Shown here: one piece after another, positions 51,022 to 60,509 of the stretch
How positions within the stretch are numbered: position 1 is the stretch's first letter
Layout of the letters: each line of letters opens with the position of its first letter
Assembly: GCA_012837155.1 (NCBI GenBank)
Contig: CP051546.1
Span: 1,219,075-1,283,074 of the forward strand
Direction of reading: 5' to 3'
Length of the DNA stretch: 64,000 nt
DNA from: Flavobacterium sp.
GTDB taxonomy: Bacteria > Bacteroidota > Bacteroidia > Flavobacteriales > Flavobacteriaceae
Made by a program: the position numbers and the translations under genes
The notes under the pieces: model-generated
Database searches by the model: none
What the model saw: only the letters and a program-made list of their open reading frames with translations
Told to the model about the DNA's origin: nothing

Positions 51022-51460
51022 TCTTGATAATTTTTATGCAAAAATAAAGATTTCATTAATTACAATGAATTTTAATGCTTGTGTTTGGTGTATTTTTGTT
51101 AGAATAATAGAAAAACGTTTATTTAATAATAATAATTCATTCTTATACATTCAAATTATTAAATTCATAATTCATTCGAAATGATTTTTTAAAGAATCGA
51201 TATTAAATTAGAAAATTTCTCATTTTTTATGAAGTATTCTCAATCGTTTTAGTAGTTTAAAATTTAATCATCATAAGTTTTGGCGATATGGTTTTTTATT
51301 TTGGAAAATAGAAATGGGGATAATTACGTATAAATAGTATTATCTGTTTTATTACTAGAAAAAGATTTTAGTTTAAGAGGAATTTGTTATTTTTGTGGCA
51401 CTTTATTTCTGAAATAAATTCAGAATCTTGTCAAACTAGAATCTTGTCAAATACTACACT
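51022..51460. other. Divergent promoter region of gltB and sucC
   Basis: There is no gene in these 439 bases. TTATTTTTG around 51387-51395 contains a TAnnTTTG -7 box that could drive sucC; gltB should have its promoter near the left end. The region is very AT-rich, without strong hairpins. Confidence 0.45.
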
Positions 51461-52654
51461 ATGGATATACACGAATATCAAGGAAAAGAAATACTTGCCA
51501 GTTATGGCGTAAAAGTGCAACGCGGTTATGTTGCAAATAATGCTCAAGAAGCAGTTGCTGCTGCAAAACAGTTAACGGCCGAAACGGGAACAGGATGGCA
51601 TGTTATAAAAGCTCAAGTTCATGCAGGCGGACGAGGAAAAGGGGGCGGAGTTAAACTTGCCAAAAACCTACAACAAGTCGAGGAAATTGCAGGACAAATT
51701 ATAGGAATGAATTTGATTACTCCTCAAACCTCTGCCGAGGGTAAAAAAGTACATAAGGTTTTGATTGCTGAGGATGTTTATTATCCTGGCGAAAGCGAAA
51801 CAGCTGAATTTTATATGTCGGTTTTGTTGAACCGAAGCAAAGGACGCAATATGATTATGTATTCTACCGAAGGCGGAATGGATATTGAGGAGGTTGCTGA
51901 ACATACACCTCATTTAATTTTTACTGAAGAAATTGATCCTGCCGTTGGATTGCAAGCTTTTCAAGCCAGAAGAATTGCGTTTAACTTAGGTCTTTCAGGA
52001 AATGCTTTCAAGGAAATGACCCAGTTTGTAAGTTCTTTATATAACGCTTACATTGGTTCTGATGCTTCCATGTTCGAAATTAATCCTGTTTTAAAAACGT
52101 CGGATAATAAAATTATTGCTGTTGACGCCAAAGTAAATTTAGACGATAATGCTTTGTATCGTCATCCAAAATTAGCCGAAATGCGTGACGTTCGTGAGGA
52201 AAATCCAATCGAAGTAGAAGCAAAAGAGGCAGGATTGAATTATGTAGATCTTGATGGAAGCGTGGGTTGCATGGTTAATGGAGCTGGATTGGCGATGGCA
52301 ACAATGGATTTAATAAAATATGCCGGTTTTGAACCAGCAAATTTCTTGGATGTTGGAGGAACTGCCGATGCAAAGCGTGTTGAATTAGCGTTTCGTATCA
52401 TCTTGAAAGATCCAAATGTAAAAGCCATTTTGATCAATATTTTTGGAGGAATCGTTCGTTGTGACCGTGTGGCGCAAGGCGTTGTAGATGCTTACAAGAA
52501 TATGGGCGATGCGATAAAAGTGCCCATCATTGTTCGTTTGCAAGGAACCAATGCGGTAATTGCAAAAGAATTAATTGATAATTCAGGAATGCCAATTTTA
52601 TCGGCGGTTGAATTTCAAGAGGCAGCGGATCAAGTGAAAGCAGCACTTTCTTAA
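51461..52654 (+). CDS. sucC: Succinyl-CoA ligase (ADP-forming) subunit beta
   Basis: The 397-residue protein starts 'MDIHEYQGKEILASYGVKV' and has the ATP-grasp domain with 'VHAGGRGKGGGVKLAKN', then 'EINPVLKT', and the C-terminal ligase domain with 'NIFGGIVRCDRVAQGV'. It makes ATP and succinate from succinyl-CoA in the TCA cycle with SucD, which is not in this window; in flavobacteria sucC and sucD are often separate. It is complete and followed by its own terminator. Confidence 0.95.
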   Translation: MDIHEYQGKEILASYGVKVQRGYVANNAQEAVAAAKQLTAETGTGWHVIKAQVHAGGRGKGGGVKLAKNLQQVEEIAGQIIGMNLITPQTSAEGKKVHKVLIAEDVYYPGESETAEFYMSVLLNRSKGRNMIMYSTEGGMDIEEVAEHTPHLIFTEEIDPAVGLQAFQARRIAFNLGLSGNAFKEMTQFVSSLYNAYIGSDASMFEINPVLKTSDNKIIAVDAKVNLDDNALYRHPKLAEMRDVREENPIEVEAKEAGLNYVDLDGSVGCMVNGAGLAMATMDLIKYAGFEPANFLDVGGTADAKRVELAFRIILKDPNVKAILINIFGGIVRCDRVAQGVVDAYKNMGDAIKVPIIVRLQGTNAVIAKELIDNSGMPILSAVEFQEAADQVKAALS

Positions 52655-52678
52655 TTAGAGAACTAGTTATAAAATTGG

Positions 52679-52707
52679 AAATCCTGAGTGAAAGCTCAGG
52701 ATTTTTT
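52679..52707 (+). terminator. Terminator after sucC
   Basis: AAATCCTGAG and CTCAGGATTT pair perfectly around six bases and are followed by TTTT. It lies 25 bases after the sucC stop. Confidence 0.85.
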
Positions 52708-53227
52708 ATTTGTATAAGTTTCCTTCTTGAGTATTTTTATCATAATCAAATATTCTTTTTTCAACCTGCCTTGCAGTAAGATTCATATCACTTGCAAGTT
52801 TTCGGATAACTTGATAAAATATTTTACATTCTTTAAGAGAAAAATTTTGACCAATAGGGTTTGAGTCTACTAATTTTGCCTTATAAAGTTGCCGCCAAAC
52901 TCTAATATCAATAACAGCAAACTTTGTTGGATTATGAAACATTAGAATCGCAGAAGCAGCTGGATAGCTTACCCCTTTTAAAGCAGTAAGGGTATGAATT
53001 TTTAAGGAATCATTATCTGTTTTAAATGCATGGTGTGTAATTTCATTAATATCTTCTTCTGAATTAGAATGATAAAGATGTTTTGGTCTTGGCGATTTCC
53101 ACATTAATATTTTAAGAATCTGTTCTTTTGATAAGTAATCTTGATTGTTTAATGCATCAAACTCTTCAAATAATGATATGGTTTTTTTGTCTTCAAAATC
53201 CGGAATATTTTTTAAAATAGCTATCAT
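52706..53227 (-). CDS. Uncharacterised protein with HhH-glycosylase-like region
   Basis: This 173-residue protein has no certain family. 'LTALKGVSYPAASAILMFHN' followed by 'KFAVIDIRVWRQLY' resembles the helix-hairpin-helix and aspartate region of DNA glycosylases (compare G-V-G-x-x-T-A and V-D-x-H-V-x-R), but the iron-sulfur cluster and other parts are missing. The C-terminus is basic with 'LTARQVEKRIFDYDKN'. It sits head to head with a small gene cluster on the same strand. I do not assign a function. Confidence 0.5.
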   Translation of the reverse strand: MIAILKNIPDFEDKKTISLFEEFDALNNQDYLSKEQILKILMWKSPRPKHLYHSNSEEDINEITHHAFKTDNDSLKIHTLTALKGVSYPAASAILMFHNPTKFAVIDIRVWRQLYKAKLVDSNPIGQNFSLKECKIFYQVIRKLASDMNLTARQVEKRIFDYDKNTQEGNLYK

Positions 53228-53298
53228 TTTCTTACCAAGTGATTGCGAAAAACGTTAAATTAAATCCTATTTATTTGGGTTTAAAACTTTGTCTAAAC

Positions 53299-53758
53299 CT
53301 AAGATTTTTTATTCTTTCCAAAGTTAAATTTTACTTTTTCAACCACTTGAACTTTTGGAGCTGGTTTTTTAAAAGGTTTCTTTTTTGCGGCAGTAGTTTT
53401 TTTGCCCTGGTTTTTGATCACCTCTGGCTTTTTCTTCGTCTTTTGGTTTTGCTTTGAATTCAACTCTTTCCGAAGCACCTTCTTTTACAGGAATTTGTGC
53501 TTTGTGTTTTGCGATTACATCACTTGGATTTTTTGGATTTTCTTTTGTTCCTCGCAAATGAATTACTAATCCGTTCAGGAAATTACGCAACACTTGGTCT
53601 CCACATTCCACATAATTAGGATGGTCTTCGGCACGAAAAAAAGCACCTAATTCGGATTTTGAAATTCTAAAATCTACCAATTCTAAAATCTCAACGATTT
53701 GATCATCTCGCAACATCAGGGCGACACGCAGTTTTTTTAGTATATCATTATTTGTCAT
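53299..53758 (-). CDS. DUF1456 (YehS-like) protein (one frameshift)
   Basis: The protein starts 'MTNNDILKKLRVALMLRDDQ' and repeats the unit near residue 60-70 ('CGDQVLRNFLNGLVIHLRG'), the two-repeat pattern of DUF1456/YehS. The tail is rich in lysine. A G-run near 53412, one base short, breaks the tail; repaired it reads on to a lysine/proline-rich end ('FKKPAPKVQVVEKVKFNF') and a stop at 53299. The function of the family is unknown; in related genomes it lies next to uvrB, as it does here. Confidence 0.75.
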
Positions 53759-53806
53759 TTGTTTTATATTTGTGAGTAAAGATATGTTTTTTTGAGCCGT
53801 CAAAGG

Positions 53807-55793
53807 TTATATTTTTTCTTGTAAAGCCTTTATTTCATCGCGAAGTTTTGCCGCCTGCATAAAGTCTAAATCTTTTGCGGCTTTCTCCATTGATTTCCTT
53901 TTTTCACGGATCTTTTTTTGGATTTCAGGTTTAGAAAGGTATTCGGTTTCTGGTTCTGCAGCTAGGGGAGGTGTATGACCCAATTCATAATCTACCAAAG
54001 GATTTTTGTAAAGGCACTTTCTATTTTTTATTCAACGCCATTGGGATAACGTTGTTTTCAGTATTAAAGTGTACTTGTTTTGTCCTGCGATAATTAGTTT
54101 CATCGATGGTTTTTTGCATACTTGCTGTGATTTTATCGGCATACATAATAGCTTTTCCGTTAAGGTTTCTTGCGGCACGACCAATAGTTTGGGTCAGTGA
54201 ACGGTGGCTTCTTAAAAAACCTTCTTTGTCCGTGTCTAGAATCGCTACTAAGGAAACTTCGGGCAAATCTAATCCCTCACGCAATAAATTAACACCAATT
54301 AAAACATCGAATAATCCTTTTCGCAAATCTTGCATAATCTCGATGCGCTCCAAAGTGTCCACATCTGAATGAATGTAACGACACCTAATGGAAACTTTGG
54401 CTAGGTATTTTGCCAATTCTTCGGCCATTCTTTTCGTTAATGTAGTAACCAAAACCCTTTCATCAACTTCAGCTCTAGCTTGGATTTCTTCAATTAAATC
54501 ATCAATTTGATTCAAACTCGGACGGATTTCGATAATAGGATCTAATAAACCAGTCGGTCGAATGACTTGCTCAATATAAACGCCATCGCATTTTTGTAAC
54601 TCATAATCGGCAGGCGTTGCCGAAACATAAATAACCTGATTTTGCATGGCTTCAAATTCCTCAAACTTTAGCGGACGATTGTCCATCGCAGCAGGAAGTC
54701 GAAAACCATATTCGACCAAGTTTTCTTTTCGGCTTCTATCGCCGCCATACATTGCGTGAACCTGTGAGAGTGTAACGTGACTTTCGTCTACCACCATCAA
54801 ATAATCTTTTGGGAAATAATCTAATAAGCAAAAGGGTCTTGTGCCGGCTTCTCTTCGGTCGAGATAGCGCGAATAGTTCTCGATTCCGGAGCAATAGCCT
54901 AGTTCGCGAATCATTTCTAAATCGAAATTAGTGCGTTCTTCTAATCGTTTTGCTTCGAGAGGTTTGCCAATTTCTTTGAAATAATCGACTTGTTTGACTA
55001 AATCTTGTTGGATTTCCCAAATGGCATTTTGCAATACATCGGGCGAAGTCACAAACATATTTGCGGGGTAAATGGTGAGTTGTTCGTATCGTTCGATCAC
55101 TTTTGAAGTCTTGACGTCAAAGGCTTCAATTTCTTCAATTTCATCGCCAAAAAAATGAATTCGGAATGCGTCATCGGCATAACTCGGGTAGACTTCGAGC
55201 GTGTCGCCTTTGATTCTGAAATTTCCTGGATTAAAATCGGATTCGGTTCTAGAATACAAACTTTGAACCAAACTATGTAATAATTTGGTTCGGGAAATCA
55301 CTTGGTTTTTTGCGATGGCAATGACATTTTTCTGAAATTCAACAGGATTTCCAATACCATAAATACAAGAAACAGAAGCGACAACGATAATGTCCCTTCG
55401 TCCCGAAAGTAGGGAAGAAGTAGTGCTCAAGCGCATTTTTTCTAGTTCTTCGTTGATGGATAAATCCTTTTCGATAAAAACTCCAGAAACAGGCATAAAA
55501 GCTTCAGGTTGGTAATAATCGTAGTATGAAACGAAGTATTCTACAGCGTTATTGGGAAAAAATTGTTTGAATTCAGAATACAACTGCGCTGCCAAGGTTT
55601 TGTTGTGTGCCAAAATCAACGTTGGTTTTTGCACTTCTTGGATAACATTGGCAACGGTAAACGTTTTTCCTGAACCTGTGACACCCAGTAAAGTTTGATA
55701 CCGTTCGCCTGTCTCAATGCCTTGAGCTAATTTTTCGATGGCTTGTGGTTGATCGCCCTTGGGCTGGTAATCGGATATAACTTGGAATTTCAT
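53807..55793 (-). CDS. uvrB: Excinuclease ABC subunit B (two one-base losses near the C-terminus)
   Basis: The helicase-like protein has Walker A 'GVTGSGKTFTVANV', the beta hairpin region 'YFVSYYDYYQPEAFMPVSG', 'VDESHVT', and motif VI 'QTIGRAARNLNG'. The UVR domain ('MEKAAKDLDFMQAAKLRDEI') lies after the breaks near 54026 and 54006, where A runs seem one base short each. Repaired length is about 660 residues, as normal. UvrB binds damaged DNA with UvrA and recruits UvrC. Without the UVR domain the protein would not bind UvrC, so these bases should be checked. Confidence 0.93.
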
Positions 55794-56034
55794 TTAATGC
55801 TTTTCAGAAGGGCAAAGTTACAAAAGGAAATCCCAAAAATGATGGATACAAGTTTGAAACTCGCACGAGCCCTGAAATTCCTATGATGTGTTTATTTAAA
55901 AGGACAAAAAATCCTGTTTTCAGTACAAGTTTTTGTTATATTTGTTTTTGATGAAACAGGTTTTCTGCAAACATGGTGTAGTGCGACTATTTTGTCGAGA
56001 ATAAGATTTTTTAAACTTTAAAAACACAAATAAA

Positions 56035-56581
56035 ATGAAAATAAACCGCTCTTTTTGTACAGTACTTGGACTTATTTTATTGCTCTTTTCTTGTAATAAA
56101 GCCAATACCGAATCTAAAAATTATCAAACAAACCCGATAGACATTTCAAAAGCCAAAAAGGAAATAGGTTCTATGCTAGACTCCTTTAACACGGCAGCGG
56201 CAAATGCAGCATTTACCCATTATTTTGACTATTTTACTGAAGATGCCACTTTTAATGGAACAGATGCCACAGAGAATTGGGATAAAAAAGCTTTTATGAT
56301 TTGGGCAAAGCCGTTTTTTGACAAAAAAAACAACTTGGAATTTTAAATCGATAGAGCGAAGAATTTATTTTGGTAAACATCCAGATATTGCTTGGTTTGA
56401 AGAATTGCTAAGTACACAGATGAAAATTTGTAGAGGGTCTGGTGTGGTTGTAAAACAAAACAATACATGGAAAGTGCAGCAATATGTTTTGTCTGCAACA
56501 ATTCCGAATGAGCAACTCGATGCGGTAATTAAACTCAAAGCACCAATAGAGGACGCAATAATTAGTAAATTATCTAAATAA
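56035..56581 (+). CDS. SnoaL/NTF2-like lipoprotein (one frameshift)
   Basis: A lipoprotein signal ('TVLGLILLLFSCNKANT') is followed by an NTF2-like domain: 'MLDSFNTAAANAAFTHYFDY' with 'DATFNGTDATENW', then 'RIYFGKHPDIAWFEELLS'. Members are small barrels of varied function, often labelled nuclear transport factor 2 or DUF4440. The shift is in the A8 run near 56327 (A7 fits and joins 'DKKTTWNFKSIERRI'). Repaired length is about 182 residues. Its role is unknown; it is expected in the periplasm or outer membrane. Confidence 0.7.
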
Positions 56582-56768
56582 ATAATTCGGATAGTTGTTA
56601 TAGAATAACTTCTTTTTAATTGTTTTTGAAAGGATAAAAGCGATAAAAGTATCGTCAAAAGTGTTGTTCCTGTAAAGAATGAAAGGCAGCAAATAAAAAG
56701 CAAAGCAATTTTCATTTTTGATTTTGCAATTTGTACTTTTGAAACTTTCAATAAAGGAACAACTAATT

Positions 56769-57527
56769 ATGAAAATTGTAATCTCTCCAGCCAAATCGTT
56801 GAACTTTGAAAAAACTTTGCCAACAGCTAAGTTTTCGGATGCTTTGTTTTTAAAAGAAGCCAAACAAGTTCATAAAGTTTTGAAGCAAAAAACACCTAAA
56901 GAACTTTCAGAATTAATGGATATTTCGGATAAATTAGCCGATTTGAATTGGAAACGAAATCAAGATTGGAAAACACCTTTTAGCCCAGGAAATGCGCGCC
57001 CTGCGATTTTTGCCTTTGATGGTGATGTCTATACAGGTCTGGATGCTTATTCGATTCCGACAACTAAATTAGAAACTTTGCAAAACAGTGTCCGAGTGCT
57101 ATCAGGTTTATATGGAATCCTAAAACCATTGGATTTAATTCAGGCATATAGACTCGAAATGGGAACTAAATTACCCATTGGCGAAAGCAAAAATCTATAT
57201 GAATTTTGGAAATCTACCCTTACAAAAGCATTAAACAAAGAACTCGAAAAAGGCGAGCTTTTTATCAATTTAGCCAGCAACGAATATTTTTCGGTTATTG
57301 ATGTCAAAGCACTAAAAGTACCTGTAATTACGCCAGAGTTTAAGGATTACAAAAACGGAAAACTAAAAATAATCAGCTTTTTTGCCAAGAAAGCAAGAGG
57401 GATGATGGCTCGTTTTATTATCGATACCCATGCAAAAACGATTGAAGATTTGAAGGGTTTTAACTATGAAGGGTATCAATTTGACGCGAATTTATCAAAA
57501 GGGAATCAATTGGTTTTTACACGATAA
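56769..57527 (+). CDS. yaaA: Peroxide stress protein YaaA
   Basis: The 252-residue protein starts 'MKIVISPAKSLNFEKTLPTA' and contains 'WKTPFSPGNARPAIFAFDGD', 'VRVLSGLYGILKPLDLIQAY' and 'ARGMMARFIID', all standard for YaaA (DUF328). In E. coli YaaA lowers free iron during peroxide stress. The ATG at 56769 is chosen over an earlier in-frame start, because the conserved sequence starts there. It is complete and converges on emrB. Confidence 0.92.
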   Translation: MKIVISPAKSLNFEKTLPTAKFSDALFLKEAKQVHKVLKQKTPKELSELMDISDKLADLNWKRNQDWKTPFSPGNARPAIFAFDGDVYTGLDAYSIPTTKLETLQNSVRVLSGLYGILKPLDLIQAYRLEMGTKLPIGESKNLYEFWKSTLTKALNKELEKGELFINLASNEYFSVIDVKALKVPVITPEFKDYKNGKLKIISFFAKKARGMMARFIIDTHAKTIEDLKGFNYEGYQFDANLSKGNQLVFTR

Positions 57528-57534
57528 TTTTTTT

Positions 57535-59071
57535 TTAATGCATAGCCTCGGCTGGATTTATTTTGTTTTTGCCCTTTTTAATCATCAGAATAAATGGGAT
57601 GCAAAGCAAAAATAGGATGCCCAAATAGATGAATATATCCATATAAGTTAAAACCGTACTTTGAATCATGACTTTAAATTCGATTGCTTTATAGGCTTTT
57701 GACAAAGCTTCATTAAATGTAAATCCTTTTGCCATGAATCCTTGCTGCAATCGTTGCACAGTTTGCTGCACTAATATTGAAGTTTTGTCAAGATGAGAAA
57801 TCAAATTTACTCGATGTTCTTGATTAAATATTGCAATATAGGTGGTAATAATCGCAATCCCAAAAGAGCCCCCAAGTTGTCTCATCATCCCTGTAAAAGC
57901 AGCACCTTCGCCAATGTGTTTTCCTTTAAGTGTTGACAAGGAAAGTGTTGTAATGGGCACAAATAATAATCCCAAACCAATGCCTCTTAGGATTAATGGC
58001 AAAAACATTTCTTCGGAACTTGTATTTGGTGTAATGATGTTGTGCATCCAAAAAGTAAAAAAGAAAAAAATCAAGAATCCTACAGCTACCATATAAGATT
58101 GAGGAATCCCTCTTTGAATCATTTTCCCGATAAAAGGCATCATAATTCCAGTAGTTATAGAACTTGGAATGAGTAATAAACCAGCATCGGTTGCGCTCCA
58201 ACCTAAAACCGATTGGGTGTAAATAGGCACAATGAAAGTCGAACCATACAAACCAAATCCCATAATGAAACTCATGATGGTTCCCACTCTTAGATTCGTA
58301 TTTTTAAGCACTTTTAAGTTGACAATAGGATGCTTGTAAGTGAGTTCTCTTTTGATGAAAAGCACTAATCCAAATAAAGAAGCAATGCTTAAACTCAAAA
58401 TTAATTTATTGTTAAACCAGTCATCCTGTTGCCCATGTTCTAATACAAATTGCAAAGAGCCAATAAATGTTGCTAAAAACACAATTCCCCACCAATCTAC
58501 CTGATTGGCTTTTAATTTATCTCCATATTTTGGACTTTTGACAAATTGTAGTGTTAGTATTGCAGCTATTATTCCAATCGGGATGTTGATGTAAAAAATA
58601 TAAGGCCACGAAAAATGATCTACAATATACCCTCCTAATGGCGGGCCAAGTGTAGGTCCTACAATAACTCCCATGCCATAAATAGCTTGCGCCATGCCTC
58701 TTTTGGCAATAGGATAGCTTTCGGTAATAATGGTTTGCGCCGTTACTAATAAAGCACCTCCGCCAAGACCTTGTATAAATCGGAAGGCAACAAGTTCCCA
58801 AATGGTAGTGGCGTTTCCGCATAAAAAGGAAGAAACTGTAAAAATAATAATAGAAGCGGCAAAATAATTCCGACGACCAAATTGTTGCGAAAGCCAACTA
58901 GTCATTGGGATTACAATAACATTAGCAATCGCATAAGCCGTAATAACCCAAGCAATATCTGTAAGAGTAGCACCAAGGCTTCCTCGCATATTATTCAAGA
59001 CCACATTTACAATTGTGGTATCTACGATTTCAAGCAAGGCACATAGAACAGCAGTTATCGTAATAATTATA
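57535..59071 (-). pseudogene. emrB: emrB, DHA2-family MFS drug transporter, disrupted by IS630
   Basis: The open frame covers the last 13 or so of 14 helices, from 'LEIVDTTIVNVVLNNMRGSL' (DHA2 motif D1) to a basic C-terminus. Its reading continues upstream of the first ATG, 'ITITAVLCALLE', up to IS630 copy 3. The missing first residues are found on the other side of the element (60252-60293). With emrA and tolC it would form an EmrAB-TolC-type tripartite efflux pump across both membranes. Internal initiation could still produce a nearly complete protein lacking about half of the first helix. Confidence 0.88.
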
Positions 59072-60251
59072 CCATTGACTAATACAGTTTAGTCCAAAAA
59101 GGAGATGAAACGATATATTCAAATTCACAGGTTTTCTTGACAATTTCATTAGTTAGTTTTTTTCACCTCATTCTCTATGAAAGAACTTACCTCTTCTAGT
59201 GATTTGTGCAGTTTTCCAGTAAAAGCCCTTTTCATTCGCCACCATATTTTTTCTGAGGGATTGAGTTCTGGTGAATATGGTGGGATAAAAAGTAACGCTA
59301 TGTTATTTGGAATGGTAAGGGTCTTTGATTTGTGAAATGCACCATTATCTAAGATTATTATTTTAAATTCATCAGGTCTCTCTTTTGAAAATTCATTTAG
59401 GAATAGTTGAAAATTATTTGAATTGCAATGGGGTAATTCCAATTCAAAATGATCTCCTGTAAATGGTGAATAAGCACCAAATAACCATGTGGCTTTGAAT
59501 ACTTGTTGAAAGACACATATCGGCTTAATTCCTTTTGCCGTTAAGGCTTTTCCGTTTCTAGTAAACATCCCGAACCGACTTTCATCTTGACAATACAAGT
59601 TTATTGTTTTAAATCCCCATCCTTTTTCGTTGTAGATGTTTTCACATTCTTTACTGAAATTTTTTTAAAATCCTCAACCTTAATTTGGTCTTTCTTAACA
59701 TGAATTTTTCTTGCGGTCTTTATTTTTGCCTTGAATTTCTATAAACGTACCCTTTGAAAGTGCTGTAATTAGTTTGTTTCCCAAACTTTTCATCAAACCA
59801 AGCTAACAGTTCGACGTATCCAACAAACCCGTTTTCAGGATTAAACATCTGTTCTCTTAAAGCTTGCTCTTCTTCCAAAGTTATAACACTGGGCTTGTAT
59901 CCTTTTTTAGAATGTCTTGTCAGTAGTTCAATCCCTCCATTAATATAGAGGTCGCGCCACGACTGAATACTATTATGATTAACCCCTATGGCTTGAGCAA
60001 CCTCTCTTTTAGAAATTCCATTCAGTTCATTTTCTTTAAAAACAAGTAAAGCATGTACTCTCTTTGCAATCATGGGGTTGCTCTTTTTTTGAATTTTTTT
60101 GAGCTCCGACAAGCTCTCCTTTATTGTAAATATTTTTGGTGACGACATATATTTTCTTTCTTAAGCCAAATATACGATTTTTATATTTTAGTCCAATGTG
60201 AATAAAAAAAATGTTTCGAGTGTTTTTGGACTATTTTATAAAAATCAATGG
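59072..60251. mobile_element. IS630-family element, copy 3, inserted in emrB
   Basis: This copy is 1180 bp with flanking TA (59070-59071 and 60252-60253). Compared with copy 1 I saw only T7 instead of T6 at 59157-59163 and T3 instead of T4 at 59736-59738. Its ends are the same imperfect ~30-bp repeats. Confidence 0.93.
59079..60148 (-). CDS. IS630-family transposase (copy 3, two extra shifts)
   Basis: It is the same transposase as copy 1, with the common A7 shift site and two additional homopolymer differences, one in each half, that break the C-terminus and the region before the catalytic domain. If these are errors, the element is intact and possibly mobile. Confidence 0.8.
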
Positions 60252-60293
60252 TATTACCCTTCTAAAACCATATTCTACTAATCCGTCTTCCAC
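60252..60293 (-). pseudogene. emrB: emrB, N-terminal codons separated by IS630 copy 3
   Basis: From a GTG at 60291-60293 the minus strand reads 'VEDGLVEYGFRRVI', the expected N-terminus of flavobacterial EmrB, before hitting the IS630 end. Joining it to the body at 59071 with one TA leaves the frame off by one base, so either a base is misread near the junction or the insertion altered one. Confidence 0.7.
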
Positions 60294-60509
60294 CGTTTTT
60301 GCTGTTTAAAATTAATTGTTTTGTCTTTTTTTGGGCGTGCCCCTCCTGAAAAGGTCGGGTCGGGCTTTCCGTCCCCGCTTTTTTTATCAATTGCGGTACA
60401 ATTAATAAAAAAAGAGCTCCACTACAATCCCTCACGCGAGCGCAATGAGATGAACTTCACTTATCTTCTACATCTGAAATCACAAATCGTTAATCGACAA
60501 TAAAAAATC
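60294..60509. other. GC-rich structured intergenic stretch between emrA and emrB
   Basis: This 216-bp gap contains a GC-rich block (about 60335-60382, with GGGCGTGCCCC and GTCGGGTCGGGC) and an imperfect hairpin built from CTTTTTTTAT and ATAAAAAAAG around 60380-60415, then AGCTCCACTACAATCCCTCACGC. It differs sharply in composition from the region and encodes no credible protein. I recall similar stretches between genes of other flavobacteria but cannot confirm it here. Confidence 0.5.

Noticed and set aside
53239-53457. Plus-strand 72-codon hydrophobic frame
   Set aside because: It is antisense to the repaired lysine-rich tail of the DUF1456 gene; its hydrophobic look mirrors the lysine codons.
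60321-60503. Open frame of 60 codons on the plus strand
   Set aside because: It crosses the GC-rich hairpin block, has no homology-like pattern and no promoter, and lies antisense between operon genes.
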